Source: Gordonia sp. UBA5067
GTDB taxonomy: Bacteria; Actinomycetota; Actinomycetes; Mycobacteriales; Mycobacteriaceae
DNA length: 47,218 bases
Assembly: GCF_002414845.1 (NCBI RefSeq)
Contig: NZ_DIAX01000059.1
Coordinates: 1-47,218 of the forward strand
Direction of reading: 5' to 3'
Shown: positions 7,148 through 15,333 of the stretch, piece by piece
Position numbering within the stretch: the first letter of the stretch is position 1
Layout: every line of letters starts with the position of its first letter
Translations under genes and position numbers: made by a program
The notes under the pieces: generated by a model
What the model was told of the DNA's origin: nothing
Databases searched by the model: none
The model's input: the letters and a program-made list of their open reading frames with translations, nothing else

Positions 7148-7665
7148 CTGCGAATGTGCTCGTGGCCTATGCCAGCGCAGACGGTTCGACCGCCGAGGTC
7201 GCACAGCGGCTGGGTGAGCATCTGCGCGCGACGGGACTGCAAGTGCGGATCGCACCGGCGACCGACTCCCCCGACCCGACGGTCGTCGACGCCGTCATCC
7301 TCGGCAGCCCGATCCACGACGGCGCCCTGCTGCCCGAGCTGACCGCGTTCGTCGACGCCAACCTTGCCGCACTGCTCCAGCGCCCGGTGTGGCTGTTCTC
7401 CCTGGGGATGGGGCCGGTACTGCGCGGGCCCATCGGTGCACTTCTCCGCACCAAGGTGACGCCACCGGTGGCCGGGGTCCGCGACACGGTGAACGCCGTC
7501 GAGTACCACGCGTTCGCCGGGCGATTCGCGCGGTCGCCCCAACTCCGGATTCGGGCGGTAATGGGCCTACTGGGCGCGGTCCCGGGCGATCATCGGAACT
7601 GGGACGAGGTGGCGCAATGGGCAGCCGACATTTCGCGAGTAGTCCGCGCCCGCACCCCGGACTGA
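7144..7665 (+). CDS. flavodoxin-domain protein (HemG-like)
   Basis: The product has 173 residues. It begins MTANVLVAYASADGSTAEVA, where SADGSTAEVA fits the FMN-phosphate loop of flavodoxins. VILGSPIHDGALLPELTAFV and PVWLFSLGMGPV match the later strands and the Gly-rich flavin-contacting loop seen in menaquinone-dependent protoporphyrinogen oxidase (HemG) and flavodoxin_5 proteins. It is likely an FMN-binding cytosolic redox protein; the substrate cannot be assigned. The longer in-frame ORF back to 6835 is rejected because it overlaps the lipoprotein gene. The stop is 4 bases before the GTG of the phosphoribosyltransferase, so the two form an operon. Confidence 0.8.
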   Translation: MTANVLVAYASADGSTAEVAQRLGEHLRATGLQVRIAPATDSPDPTVVDAVILGSPIHDGALLPELTAFVDANLAALLQRPVWLFSLGMGPVLRGPIGALLRTKVTPPVAGVRDTVNAVEYHAFAGRFARSPQLRIRAVMGLLGAVPGDHRNWDEVAQWAADISRVVRARTPD

Positions 7666-7669
7666 CGCC

Positions 7670-8344
7670 GTGACCCGGCGATCGGCTCCCGCTCCGCCCT
7701 ATCGGGACAGGACGCATGCCGGGCGGGTTCTTGCCGACCACCTCGACGAGTTCCGCAATCGCGGAGTCGTCGTGCTGGCCCTGCCGCGCGGCGGTGTACC
7801 GGTCGCCGAACCGGTGGCGAGGCGCCTGCACGCGCCGCTCGACGTCTACCTCGTGCGCAAGCTGGGAGTCCCGACCCAGCCGGAACTGGCCGCCGGTGCG
7901 CTGAGCAGCGATGGCGTGGTGATCACCAACGACGACGTCATCCGCGCGTCGGGCATGACCGCCGACGATCTGGAGCGCGTCATCACGACCGAACGCGCCG
8001 AACTCGACCGGCGTGAGGCCGCCTATCGTGGCACCCGGCCGCCGGTCGACGTGCACGACAAGACGGTGATCGTCGTGGACGACGGCATCGCGACAGGCGC
8101 GACGGCGCGCGCCGCCATCCGGGCACTTCGGCGCTCGGGAGCAGCGCGGGTAGTGCTGGCGGTACCGGTCGCGCCGGCGGCGGAGATCGCCCGCATGAGC
8201 CGCGAATCAGACATTGTCTGCCCGGTGATATCGCGACACTTCACCGGTGTCGGCGGCGCCTACGACGACTTCAGTCAGGTCTCCGACGAGCAGGTGCGCG
8301 CGGCGCTCGCCGCCCCCGGCCTCCATGGTTCCGAATCGCCGTGA
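7670..8344 (+). CDS. phosphoribosyltransferase-domain protein
   Basis: The product has 224 residues, from a GTG 4 bases after the flavodoxin gene. The domain is type I PRTase: an N-terminal VVVLALPRGGVPVAEPVA segment and the PRPP-binding loop VIVVDDGIATGATARAA near residues 131-146, with the two adjacent acidic residues intact. The long acidic helical insertion between them (DDLERVITTERAELDRREAAYRG) is typical of the widespread COG1926 group of predicted phosphoribosyltransferases, whose substrate is unknown. The stop at 8344 is one base from the stop of the convergent gene, so the two transcripts must overlap. Confidence 0.85.
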   Translation: MTRRSAPAPPYRDRTHAGRVLADHLDEFRNRGVVVLALPRGGVPVAEPVARRLHAPLDVYLVRKLGVPTQPELAAGALSSDGVVITNDDVIRASGMTADDLERVITTERAELDRREAAYRGTRPPVDVHDKTVIVVDDGIATGATARAAIRALRRSGAARVVLAVPVAPAAEIARMSRESDIVCPVISRHFTGVGGAYDDFSQVSDEQVRAALAAPGLHGSESP

Positions 8345-8345
8345 C

Positions 8346-8792
8346 TCAGATCCGGAAGATCGACGGCGGGGCCCCGTATTTGGCAGCCCACGGTGCCCAG
8401 GCGACATCCGTCGGGCCCGCGGCACTGTCGACCCGCGCCCAGCCGGTTCTGGCCTTGCGGAAGAGGCCGACGTACCGGTTCGACTTTCCGCCGTTGGCCG
8501 CTGCTTCGGCGAAGGGCGTGCCGGCGTAGCTGAACCGCCCCCCATCCGACGCCTGCAGCGTCGCCGACACGAACGCCCATTCCCCGCTCGTGTTGACCTT
8601 GGCGGCCCCCAGGCGAACAGGTTTGTGGAGTTGGGCCTTGGCATCGGCGGTGGCCACGGCCAGGACCTGGCTGGTAGGCACGGCCAGCGAAGCGGCTGGT
8701 GCGGCAGTCAGACCGAAGGCGGCCATCATCAGCGCGGCGGCAGCGGCGAAGCCGCGGACGGAGCAGGACAGGCTGGCCCGGGTGAGGTGCAT
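8346..8792 (-). CDS. small secreted protein of unknown function
   Basis: The product has 148 residues. The ATG at 8792 starts a signal peptide (MHLTRASLSCSVRGFAAAAA, then a hydrophobic run ending near APAASLA). The upstream in-frame start at 8843 is disfavoured because a TAAATT -10 box sits 7 bases before 8792. The mature part has no cysteine pairs or catalytic motif. It is Ala/Gly-rich with several Trp residues (GEWAFVSATLQASDGG, AWAPWAAKYG), reminiscent of small secreted mycobacterial proteins that show weak beta structure. No family is recognised. The stop lies 1 base from that of the convergent phosphoribosyltransferase gene. Confidence 0.7.
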   Translation of the reverse strand: MHLTRASLSCSVRGFAAAAALMMAAFGLTAAPAASLAVPTSQVLAVATADAKAQLHKPVRLGAAKVNTSGEWAFVSATLQASDGGRFSYAGTPFAEAAANGGKSNRYVGLFRKARTGWARVDSAAGPTDVAWAPWAAKYGAPPSIFRI

Positions 8793-8799
8793 ACCATCC

Positions 8800-8805
8800 A
8801 ATTTA
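8800..8805 (-). promoter_or_regulatory. putative -10 box, leaderless
   Basis: On the minus strand this is TAAATT, 7 bases before the ATG at 8792. Confidence 0.4.
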
Positions 8806-8858
8806 GGCATCCCGCGATGACGAGACAAGGACCGGCCGGTCACCCGCCCCGCCCCGCG

Positions 8859-10685
8859 CTAACGCAAGTCGACGGTGCCGGGTGCGACCGGATCGGAATA
8901 CAGCGCGACGATCTCCGGGGCGTACTTCGCATCGATCGGTTTGCGCCGCAGCTTCATCGTCGGGGTCAACTCCTCCCCGCCCGGCTCCCACGGCGACGCG
9001 ATGATCACAAACCGCTTGATCTGCTCGACGCGCGAGAGCTTCGCATTGCCAGTCGCCACCGCCGCCGTCACCTCGGCCACCACCGCCGGGTGGGCCGAGA
9101 TCACCGCGAGATCGGTCTCGTCGAGTCCGTACTCGCGCGCCTTCACCGCCGCCATGTCGGGGTCGAGGACGATGAGGGCACTGACGTACGGCTTGGCGTT
9201 GCCGATGGCGACGATCTGACCGACCAGCGGCGACACCGCCTTGATCGCATTCTCGATGTTGGTCGGCGCAAGGTTCTTGCCCGACTCGTTGATGAGCAGT
9301 TCCTTCTTGCGGTCGACGATGGTCACATTGCCGTCGGCGCCGACCTGCGCGATGTCGCCGGTCGCGAGCCAGCCGTCGGCGTCGATCGCCTCGGCCGTCT
9401 TGTCGGGCTGGTTGCGGTAGCCGCGCATGACCACCGGGCCGCGGACAAACAATTCGCCATCGGCGCCGAGCTTGATCTCGACACCGCGCACCGGTCGCCC
9501 GACGGTGCCGATCGCCAAGTTGTCCGGCGAGGTGAGCGTCGTCGCACCGGTGGATTCCGACATGCCCCAAACCTCGAGAACCGGGATGCCGAGCGCAAGG
9601 AAGAACTTGAGGACCTCGGGCGGAATGGCGGCCGCCCCCGAGTATGCGATGTCGATCTCGTCCATGCCGATGCCGTGGCGCACCTTCGAGAGCACCAGCT
9701 TGTCGGCCACACCGTGCTGGAGCCGCAGCAGGCCGGAGGGGGACTTGCCCTGCAGATGCAACTCGGCCACCTCCGCACCGACGCCCAGCGCCCAGGCGCC
9801 GAGCCCGGCCTTCACACCGGTCGCCTCAGCGAGCTTCGCCTCGATGCCGGCCTTGAGCTTCTGCCACACGCGTGGCACCCCGAAGAACAGGGTGGGCCGC
9901 GCATCGGGCAGGGCGACGGCGATATTGCGCGGATCCGGTTCGCTCGTGATCTGCGCGCCGCGCAGCATGTTCGTCCCGTGAGTGGACACCCGGTCGGCAA
10001 TGTGTGCGGCCGGCAGATACGAGAGCAGGCGACCGTCCAGCCCCGTGTCGACGATGTCGGTGAGCGCGATCGCCTCGGCAATCATGTTGCGGTGGGTGAT
10101 CTCGACGCCCTTGGGCGGGCCGGTGGTGCCCGACGTGTAGATCAGCGTCGCAAGGTCGGACGGTTCCACGGCCCGCCAACTCGCCTCGAAATCGAAGCCG
10201 GCGGGCGCCGGCATTGATTCGACTTCGGTGAGCGCGGTGGTCCCGGCCCCGCCGTCGACGCTGATGACGGTCCGCACGCCGGTGTCCGCCGCGGTGAGGA
10301 TCGGCAGGAACGCCGCCTCGGTGACGACGACGGTGTTGCCGGCGTTTCCGAAGAGATACTCGACCTGATCGGGGGAACTGGTGTTGTAGATGGAGAACGG
10401 GACGCCGCCGAGATGCAGCACCGCGGTATCGACGAGGTGGAATTCGGGTCGATTCGTCAACATGATTCCGACGCTGTCGCCGTGTCCCACTCCCAGCGCG
10501 GCGAGACCGCCGGCAATGGCACGCACACGCTCGCCGTATTGCCTCCAGGTGATCTCCTGGGCACCGCCGACGGTGCGCAGGGCCACTGCGCCGGGCCGCA
10601 GCCGGATCGTTTCTTGAAAGCCGGCGGGCAACGTGGCGATCCGCTTACCGGACTCGTGCAGGAAGGTGATGAGTTCGTCGGCCAT
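8859..10685 (-). CDS. fadD15: long-chain fatty acid-CoA ligase, FadD15 type
   Basis: The product has 608 residues. It activates fatty acids to acyl-CoA via an acyl-AMP intermediate. Seen in order: the P-loop-like motif YTSGTTGPPKGVEITHRNM near residue 180, FFGVPRVWQKLK, the GMSESTGATT motif, GWLATGDIAQVGADGNVTIVDRKKELL (motif with the AMP-contacting Asp) and a C-terminal lysine in TPTMKLRRKPI. This fits the eukaryote-like long-chain synthetase subgroup that includes M. tuberculosis FadD15. The ATG at 10685 (MADELITF) is chosen over an upstream GTG-type extension because homologues start at this position. It is monocistronic by position: 129 bases separate its start from the next gene. Confidence 0.9.
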   Translation of the reverse strand: MADELITFLHESGKRIATLPAGFQETIRLRPGAVALRTVGGAQEITWRQYGERVRAIAGGLAALGVGHGDSVGIMLTNRPEFHLVDTAVLHLGGVPFSIYNTSSPDQVEYLFGNAGNTVVVTEAAFLPILTAADTGVRTVISVDGGAGTTALTEVESMPAPAGFDFEASWRAVEPSDLATLIYTSGTTGPPKGVEITHRNMIAEAIALTDIVDTGLDGRLLSYLPAAHIADRVSTHGTNMLRGAQITSEPDPRNIAVALPDARPTLFFGVPRVWQKLKAGIEAKLAEATGVKAGLGAWALGVGAEVAELHLQGKSPSGLLRLQHGVADKLVLSKVRHGIGMDEIDIAYSGAAAIPPEVLKFFLALGIPVLEVWGMSESTGATTLTSPDNLAIGTVGRPVRGVEIKLGADGELFVRGPVVMRGYRNQPDKTAEAIDADGWLATGDIAQVGADGNVTIVDRKKELLINESGKNLAPTNIENAIKAVSPLVGQIVAIGNAKPYVSALIVLDPDMAAVKAREYGLDETDLAVISAHPAVVAEVTAAVATGNAKLSRVEQIKRFVIIASPWEPGGEELTPTMKLRRKPIDAKYAPEIVALYSDPVAPGTVDLR

Positions 10686-10814
10686 GGCCAGACCCCTAGC
10701 GGTAGAACGGCGGGTTGTGCCGCCACCGTAGTCCGCTGCGGCGGCCGGCGGGACCAGTTCCTCCACAAAAGGTAAAGCCTTGGTAAATGCCCCTCACGTC
10801 CCGGCGGCCGCAGA

Positions 10815-12740
10815 CTACACCTTCACCGCGATATCGGACATCTCCCACGGGCCCTCGCCCAGCAACACAAGCATCTTGGTGTGATGCTGCTCAGTGGTGC
10901 TGCGGTGACTGATGGACACGAGGATCATCTCCGGCAACCGCGTCCGCAGTAGGTTGTACAGCGCATACTCGAGCCCCTCATCGACCGCGGAGGTGGCCTC
11001 GTCGAGGAACACCGCTTTCGGCTTGGACAGGAGGACTCGGGCGAACGCCACGCGCTGCTGCTCGCCCGGCGAGAGCACCTTCGCCCAGTACTCGTCCTCG
11101 TCGAGACGGTCGACGAGGTGCGGTAGCGATACATCGGTGAGCGTCTGCCGCAGCAACTCGTCGGCGAACTCCGACGGCGGCGCCGGATAGGTCAGCACCG
11201 AGCGCAGGTCGGCCAGCGGAAGGTAGGGCACCTGGGACAGGAACAGGGTGTCCTGCCCGCCGGGCCGGATGAATCGACCGTCGGCATAGGGCCACAGCCC
11301 AGACAACCCGCGGAACAGCGTCGTCTTTCCACTCCCCGAGGGTCCCTTGACCACCAGGGCGTCACCGGGCACCAGGCTCAGCGACAGGTCCTCGATCAGC
11401 ACCCCCCCGTCGGGCTTAGTGATCTGCACGTCCGCCAATTGGACGTCGTCACCGTCGGCGGTCGCGATCGTCGGCAAGTCGCGTGCCTTTCCGTCGGCGT
11501 CCTGCAGACCGTCGAGACGAATGATCGACGCACGGAAGGCGGTGAAGTCGTCATACATCAGCCGGAAGAACGACAGTGCGTCGCTCAGATTGCCAAACGC
11601 CGAAGCCGTCTGCTGCAACGGCCCGAGCTTGATGTCGCCGGCGAAAAACCGATTTGCCTGGACCAGGAACGGCAGCACGACGGCGGCCTGGCTCACCCCG
11701 AGGTTCCATCCGGAGAAGAGCAGCGTTCGATGGATGATGTTCCAGTAGTTCGCGATGACGAGGCGGAATCGGCCCATCAGGTTCTGGTGCTCCACCTCCT
11801 CGCCGGAGTACAGGGCGATGTTCTCGGCGTTCTCGCGAACGCGGACCAGAGCGAAACGGAAGTTCGCGGTGAGCCGCTCCCGCAGGAAGTTCAAGCGGAT
11901 CAGCGGTCGGCCGATCCAGAACGCGACGACCGATCCCGCGAAGATGAACATCATCAGCAGGAAGACCAGGCCGTGGGAGATCTCCCACCCCAGCAGATGC
12001 ATCGGGCCCGAGAGGCCCCAGAGCATGATCGTGAACGTCACCATGGTGACAATCGCGGGGATGACGCCGCCGGAGGCCGAGCCCCCGCTGCTGAAGACGA
12101 ACTGCCTCGTCCACTGCACCAGCGTCGTAATGTCGCCCTCGATCCGCTGATCCGGGTTGTCGACCCCCGCCGTCAGCTCCCCGTCCGCGTTCTCGATCGG
12201 CACGAACCGATTTCGGTAGAATGCGCGGCCGGCCAACCAGTCCTCGGTGACATTGTCGGTGAGCCACGTGCGCATCCGCACGTTGAATGCGGCACCGAAC
12301 CACACCTCGACCAGCGTGCGCACCACATGAACGGTGGCGAGCAGGCCGAAAATCGCCATCGACTTCCAGAATGCCGACCGCGCCGCGTCAATCGCCGCCT
12401 CCCGGCCGGGCGACCCCTTCTCCATGCCGAGCGCAGCCGCGCCGTCCTGGAAGGAGTTGTACATGTCCAGCCCCTGATAGGTGAACAGCACGTTCAGCCG
12501 CACGCCGAAGATCGCCAACAGCAGCAGGATGACGATGAGGAGCCACGCCATTGGCGCGATGTCCCGATCGGTGAAGAACCGGCCGGTCACCCGCCAATAC
12601 TGCCGCCCCCACTTGGTGTAGCGCGCCATCAGTGCGCCGACGACGACGAGCCCGGCCAGGCTCACCGCCGACACCCACAGCGTCCAGATGATGGACTTGG
12701 TGAGCTCCTCGCCCCAATCCAGCCCGGTGCCCGGCGTCAC
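10815..12740 (-). CDS. SbmA/BacA-like ABC transporter, fused permease and ATPase
   Basis: The product has 641 residues. The N-terminal half is an ABC_membrane_2 (SbmA/YddA/peroxisomal ABCD-like) domain with about six membrane spans and the family motif VDNPDQRIEGD. The C-terminal half is a full ATPase: Walker A GPSGSGKTT near residue 468, signature LSPGEQQR near 555, Walker B VFLDEATS near 580, and H-loop ISHRST. The closest known actinobacterial relative is M. tuberculosis Rv1819c (BacA), which imports hydrophilic solutes including vitamin B12 and peptides, so uptake is the best guess. The start is a GTG overlapping the stop of the upstream membrane protein gene as GTGA (12737-12740). Confidence 0.88.
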   Translation of the reverse strand: MTPGTGLDWGEELTKSIIWTLWVSAVSLAGLVVVGALMARYTKWGRQYWRVTGRFFTDRDIAPMAWLLIVILLLLAIFGVRLNVLFTYQGLDMYNSFQDGAAALGMEKGSPGREAAIDAARSAFWKSMAIFGLLATVHVVRTLVEVWFGAAFNVRMRTWLTDNVTEDWLAGRAFYRNRFVPIENADGELTAGVDNPDQRIEGDITTLVQWTRQFVFSSGGSASGGVIPAIVTMVTFTIMLWGLSGPMHLLGWEISHGLVFLLMMFIFAGSVVAFWIGRPLIRLNFLRERLTANFRFALVRVRENAENIALYSGEEVEHQNLMGRFRLVIANYWNIIHRTLLFSGWNLGVSQAAVVLPFLVQANRFFAGDIKLGPLQQTASAFGNLSDALSFFRLMYDDFTAFRASIIRLDGLQDADGKARDLPTIATADGDDVQLADVQITKPDGGVLIEDLSLSLVPGDALVVKGPSGSGKTTLFRGLSGLWPYADGRFIRPGGQDTLFLSQVPYLPLADLRSVLTYPAPPSEFADELLRQTLTDVSLPHLVDRLDEDEYWAKVLSPGEQQRVAFARVLLSKPKAVFLDEATSAVDEGLEYALYNLLRTRLPEMILVSISHRSTTEQHHTKMLVLLGEGPWEMSDIAVKV

Positions 12741-13423
12741 CGGTCGCCGCCGATCACGATGGGCACAATCGCACCGTCCTTCAGCGACTTCGTCGTCACG
12801 AACTGTGTCGCGGTATCACCGATCCGCACGTTGTACCCGCTGGCGTCGCCACGCACCTGCTCCAGGGTGAACGGCAGATAGCACCGCTCGGCTTTCCCAC
12901 CGGCCCGGTCGTTGGGGTCGATCACCTCGGCACGCTTGACCGGCCGTAGCGCGGTGTGCAGCACCCTGTCGCTGCGGTCACTCCACGCAATGACCGGTGT
13001 GCCCGCCTCCACTGCTCCGCCGGCCGTGCTGGACGACTCACAGCTGACCATCACGCCGCCGTTGCCGGTGAACGTCGCCGTCTTCTGGTACTGCGCGACA
13101 ACCGCACCCAACAACATCAGGATGATGGCGCACGCGATCCACACGACACCGCTGAGCCCGGTCATCGCCGTGATCAGGGTTCTAGTCTTCTGCTGCCAGG
13201 TCCGCCGCGGCAGGTAGGGACCGGGACCGAGCCACCGCTGCGGCGGGGTACCCGGCGGTGGACCGTAGCCATGAAAGGGCGCCCCCGGAGGGCCGGGCGG
13301 TACCTGGTCGGGCGGCACCGGAACGGGCGGCACCGGGCCGGGGAGGGATTGGGCGATCGGGGCCGGTACACCCGGTGACGAAATGTCCGGCGTCGTCGAT
13401 GAACCCTGCTGGTCGTGCTCCAC
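12737..13423 (-). CDS. proline-rich single-span membrane protein, transporter partner
   Basis: The product has 228 residues. Residues 1-75 are a Pro/Gly-rich cytoplasmic tail (runs such as PVPPVPVPPDQVPPGPPGAP). One membrane span lies near residues 85-110 (ITAMTGLSGVVWIACAIILM), followed by an extracytoplasmic domain with two cysteines (VSCESS and ERCYLP). It ends in a GTGA overlap with the ABC transporter gene, which strongly suggests coupled synthesis and a shared complex or pathway. No known family is recognised; the extracytoplasmic domain could bind the transported solute or anchor the transporter, but this is inference. The GTG start has TAGGAG about 11 bases upstream. Confidence 0.7.
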   Translation of the reverse strand: MEHDQQGSSTTPDISSPGVPAPIAQSLPGPVPPVPVPPDQVPPGPPGAPFHGYGPPPGTPPQRWLGPGPYLPRRTWQQKTRTLITAMTGLSGVVWIACAIILMLLGAVVAQYQKTATFTGNGGVMVSCESSSTAGGAVEAGTPVIAWSDRSDRVLHTALRPVKRAEVIDPNDRAGGKAERCYLPFTLEQVRGDASGYNVRIGDTATQFVTTKSLKDGAIVPIVIGGDR

Positions 13424-13500
13424 GCTGCGAAATACTCCTATGACAGTTCGGCCACCTCGGCTGACGGGCGGCGGTCAACCCGGCCAGGTTACCGCCGGAT

Positions 13501-14394
13501 TCAGGCCTTGGGCGGGAAGTACTTGATCAGTGCCTCCTGAACGACCGACGTCGCCAGAACGCCATCACGGGTGAAGAAGCGGCCCGAGCCGATCCCGCGC
13601 GATCCGGCGGCCACCGGCGACTCCGTCGCGTAGAGCAACCACTCGTCGAAACGGAACTCGCGATGGAACCACATGGAGTGATTCACCGTCGCCGCGAACA
13701 GCCGGTCAATCCCCCACGACAGCCCATGGGTGGTGATGATCGAGTCCAGCACGGTGGTGTCCGAGGCATAGCACATGGCGGCCACGTGCCAGATCTGCTC
13801 GTTGGGCAGGGTGCCGTCGGTACGCATCCACACCCGGTTCCGCATCAGCTTCTCCCCCGCCTCGCGCACCTTCCAGGTGGGGTCGTTGGCGAAGCGGATG
13901 TCGATCGGGTGCAGGGCGTTGACGAACGTCGCAATGGTGTCCTCGTAGCCCTTGAAGTGCTCACCGAGCTCGGGCAGTTCCTCCGGATAGGGCACCGTCG
14001 GGCTCTCGATGGCGTGCTCGAGGCCAGCCGTATTGTCCTGGTACGCGACGAGCATCGTGAAAATGTCCTCACCCTTCTGCCGCGCAATGACCTGGCGGTT
14101 CGCGAAGGACTTGCCGTCGCGGAAGCGGGTGATGTGGTACTCCATCGGCAGGTTGACATCACCGCCCCGGATGAAGTGCGCGTGCAGGGCGTGGACCGGC
14201 GGATTACCGCGGACCAGCGAACGCGTCGCCGCCACGACCCCCTGGCCCAGCAGCTGGCCGCCAAAGGTCCGGGGCGTCTTCTGCTCGGGGTGCTGGCCGA
14301 TGAAAACGTCATCGTCGGCCTGCTCCACGTCGAGCAGCGCGAGAAGCACGTTCAAATCATCGGAGCGATTCGCCTCCGTGAAGTCAGAAGTCAT
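13501..14394 (-). CDS. tesB: acyl-CoA thioesterase II (TesB)
   Basis: The product has 297 residues, usual for TesB. It hydrolyses medium and long acyl-CoA to fatty acid and CoA. It is a double-hotdog protein: the first repeat holds FGGQLLGQGVVAA and HALHAHFIRGGD, the second holds LDSIITTHGLSWG (position of the catalytic Asp), NHSMWFHREF and the RDGVLATSVVQEALI end with a conserved Gln. The start is taken as ATG 14394 (MTSDFTEANR) rather than the GTG at 14400, because a TAGGCT -10 box ends 6 bases before 14394 and leaves no room for initiation earlier. It is transcribed from the short space after truB. Confidence 0.9.
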   Translation of the reverse strand: MTSDFTEANRSDDLNVLLALLDVEQADDDVFIGQHPEQKTPRTFGGQLLGQGVVAATRSLVRGNPPVHALHAHFIRGGDVNLPMEYHITRFRDGKSFANRQVIARQKGEDIFTMLVAYQDNTAGLEHAIESPTVPYPEELPELGEHFKGYEDTIATFVNALHPIDIRFANDPTWKVREAGEKLMRNRVWMRTDGTLPNEQIWHVAAMCYASDTTVLDSIITTHGLSWGIDRLFAATVNHSMWFHREFRFDEWLLYATESPVAAGSRGIGSGRFFTRDGVLATSVVQEALIKYFPPKA

Positions 14395-14400
14395 GAGCAC

Positions 14401-14406
14401 AGCCTA
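14401..14406 (-). promoter_or_regulatory. putative -10 box of tesB
   Basis: On the minus strand this is TAGGCT, 6 bases before the ATG at 14394 and 12 bases after the truB stop. It gives tesB its own leaderless promoter within the run. Confidence 0.45.
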
Positions 14407-14417
14407 GGTCGTGCCGG

Positions 14418-15320
14418 TCAGCGCATCGTTGCCGGGCGCACCACCATGATCGAACTGGCGCGCCGCCCCTTCTCCTGCACCAGTGCAATGGGATGGTCAT
14501 CGGGGTCGATGACGACATAGACATCCTTGCGCCCGACCGGATCGAGCCAGCGCCCCTGGCTGATCCCCTCTGCTTCGTCGGCACTGATCTGCCGGTGCGG
14601 AAACGCGATCCGGGCCGCCTCGTCGATGTGCAGGCTCAACTCGGGCGCTGCCGCCAGTTCCGGCAGGGGGCGCGCGTGGCCGAGGGTGAACGGCCCGACG
14701 GCGGTGCGGCGCAGCGCGGTGAGGTGCCCGCCGACCCCCAGGGCGGCCCCGAGGTCACGGGCCAGTGCCCGTACGTAGGTGCCCGACGAACAGTCGACCT
14801 CGACGTCGAGATCGACGACCTCACCGCTGCGCCTGGTCGCCAGGACGTCAAATCTGGACACGGTCACCGACCGGGCGGCCAACTCGAACTCCGCACCCTC
14901 GCGGGCGAGCGCATGCGCCCGCTTGCCATCGACCTTGATCGCCGAGACCGTCGCGGGCACCTGCTCGATGCCGCCGGTCAGCTTCTCGATCTCGGCAGCG
15001 ATCTCCCCGTCGCGCACCCGGTCGGCGGCCACCCTGCGGACGACCTGCCCCTGCGCGTCGTCGGTGTCGGTGGCGACACCGAGCCGGATCGTCGCCGCAT
15101 AGGACTTCGTGGTCAGCGACAGCAGGCCCAGCAGCTTGGTCGCACGTTCGATTCCGACGATCAGCACGCCGGTGGCCATCGGGTCGAGTGTCCCGGCGTG
15201 GCCGACGCGACGAGTGTTGAAAGCCTTACGGCACGTGGCCACCACGTCGTGACTGGTAATTCCGGCGGGTTTGTCGACGATGACTAGCCCGGCGCTCTCA
15301 AGGTGGGCGTGCTCGGCCAT
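14418..15320 (-). CDS. truB: tRNA pseudouridine(55) synthase
   Basis: The product has 300 residues. It converts U55 of the tRNA T-loop to pseudouridine. The ATG at 15320 (MAEHAHLESAGLVIVDKPAG) is the natural start; the in-frame ORF to 15485 runs into pptT and has a non-homologous tail. Seen: GLVIVDKPAGITSHDVV, the catalytic Asp in RVGHAGTLDPMATGVLIV, KSYAATIRLG, the thumb-loop region, and the C-terminal RNA-binding domain ending AHALAREGAEFELA...SSGTYVRALARDLG. It lies 13 bases after pptT as the last gene of the nusA/infB minus-strand run. Confidence 0.95.
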   Translation of the reverse strand: MAEHAHLESAGLVIVDKPAGITSHDVVATCRKAFNTRRVGHAGTLDPMATGVLIVGIERATKLLGLLSLTTKSYAATIRLGVATDTDDAQGQVVRRVAADRVRDGEIAAEIEKLTGGIEQVPATVSAIKVDGKRAHALAREGAEFELAARSVTVSRFDVLATRRSGEVVDLDVEVDCSSGTYVRALARDLGAALGVGGHLTALRRTAVGPFTLGHARPLPELAAAPELSLHIDEAARIAFPHRQISADEAEGISQGRWLDPVGRKDVYVVIDPDDHPIALVQEKGRRASSIMVVRPATMR

Positions 15321-15333
15321 CAGCGTGCCCCGG

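Noticed and set aside
8247..10217. A 656-codon plus-strand ORF opposite fadD15
   Set aside because: It is the antisense shadow of fadD15 and of the 3' end of the phosphoribosyltransferase gene. The translation has no recognisable domain and is rich in His, Arg and Asp, as GC-rich shadow frames are.
11439..12881. A 480-codon plus-strand ORF opposite the ABC transporter gene
   Set aside because: Shadow frame of a clear transporter with intact Walker motifs; the protein is low-complexity and unlike any family.
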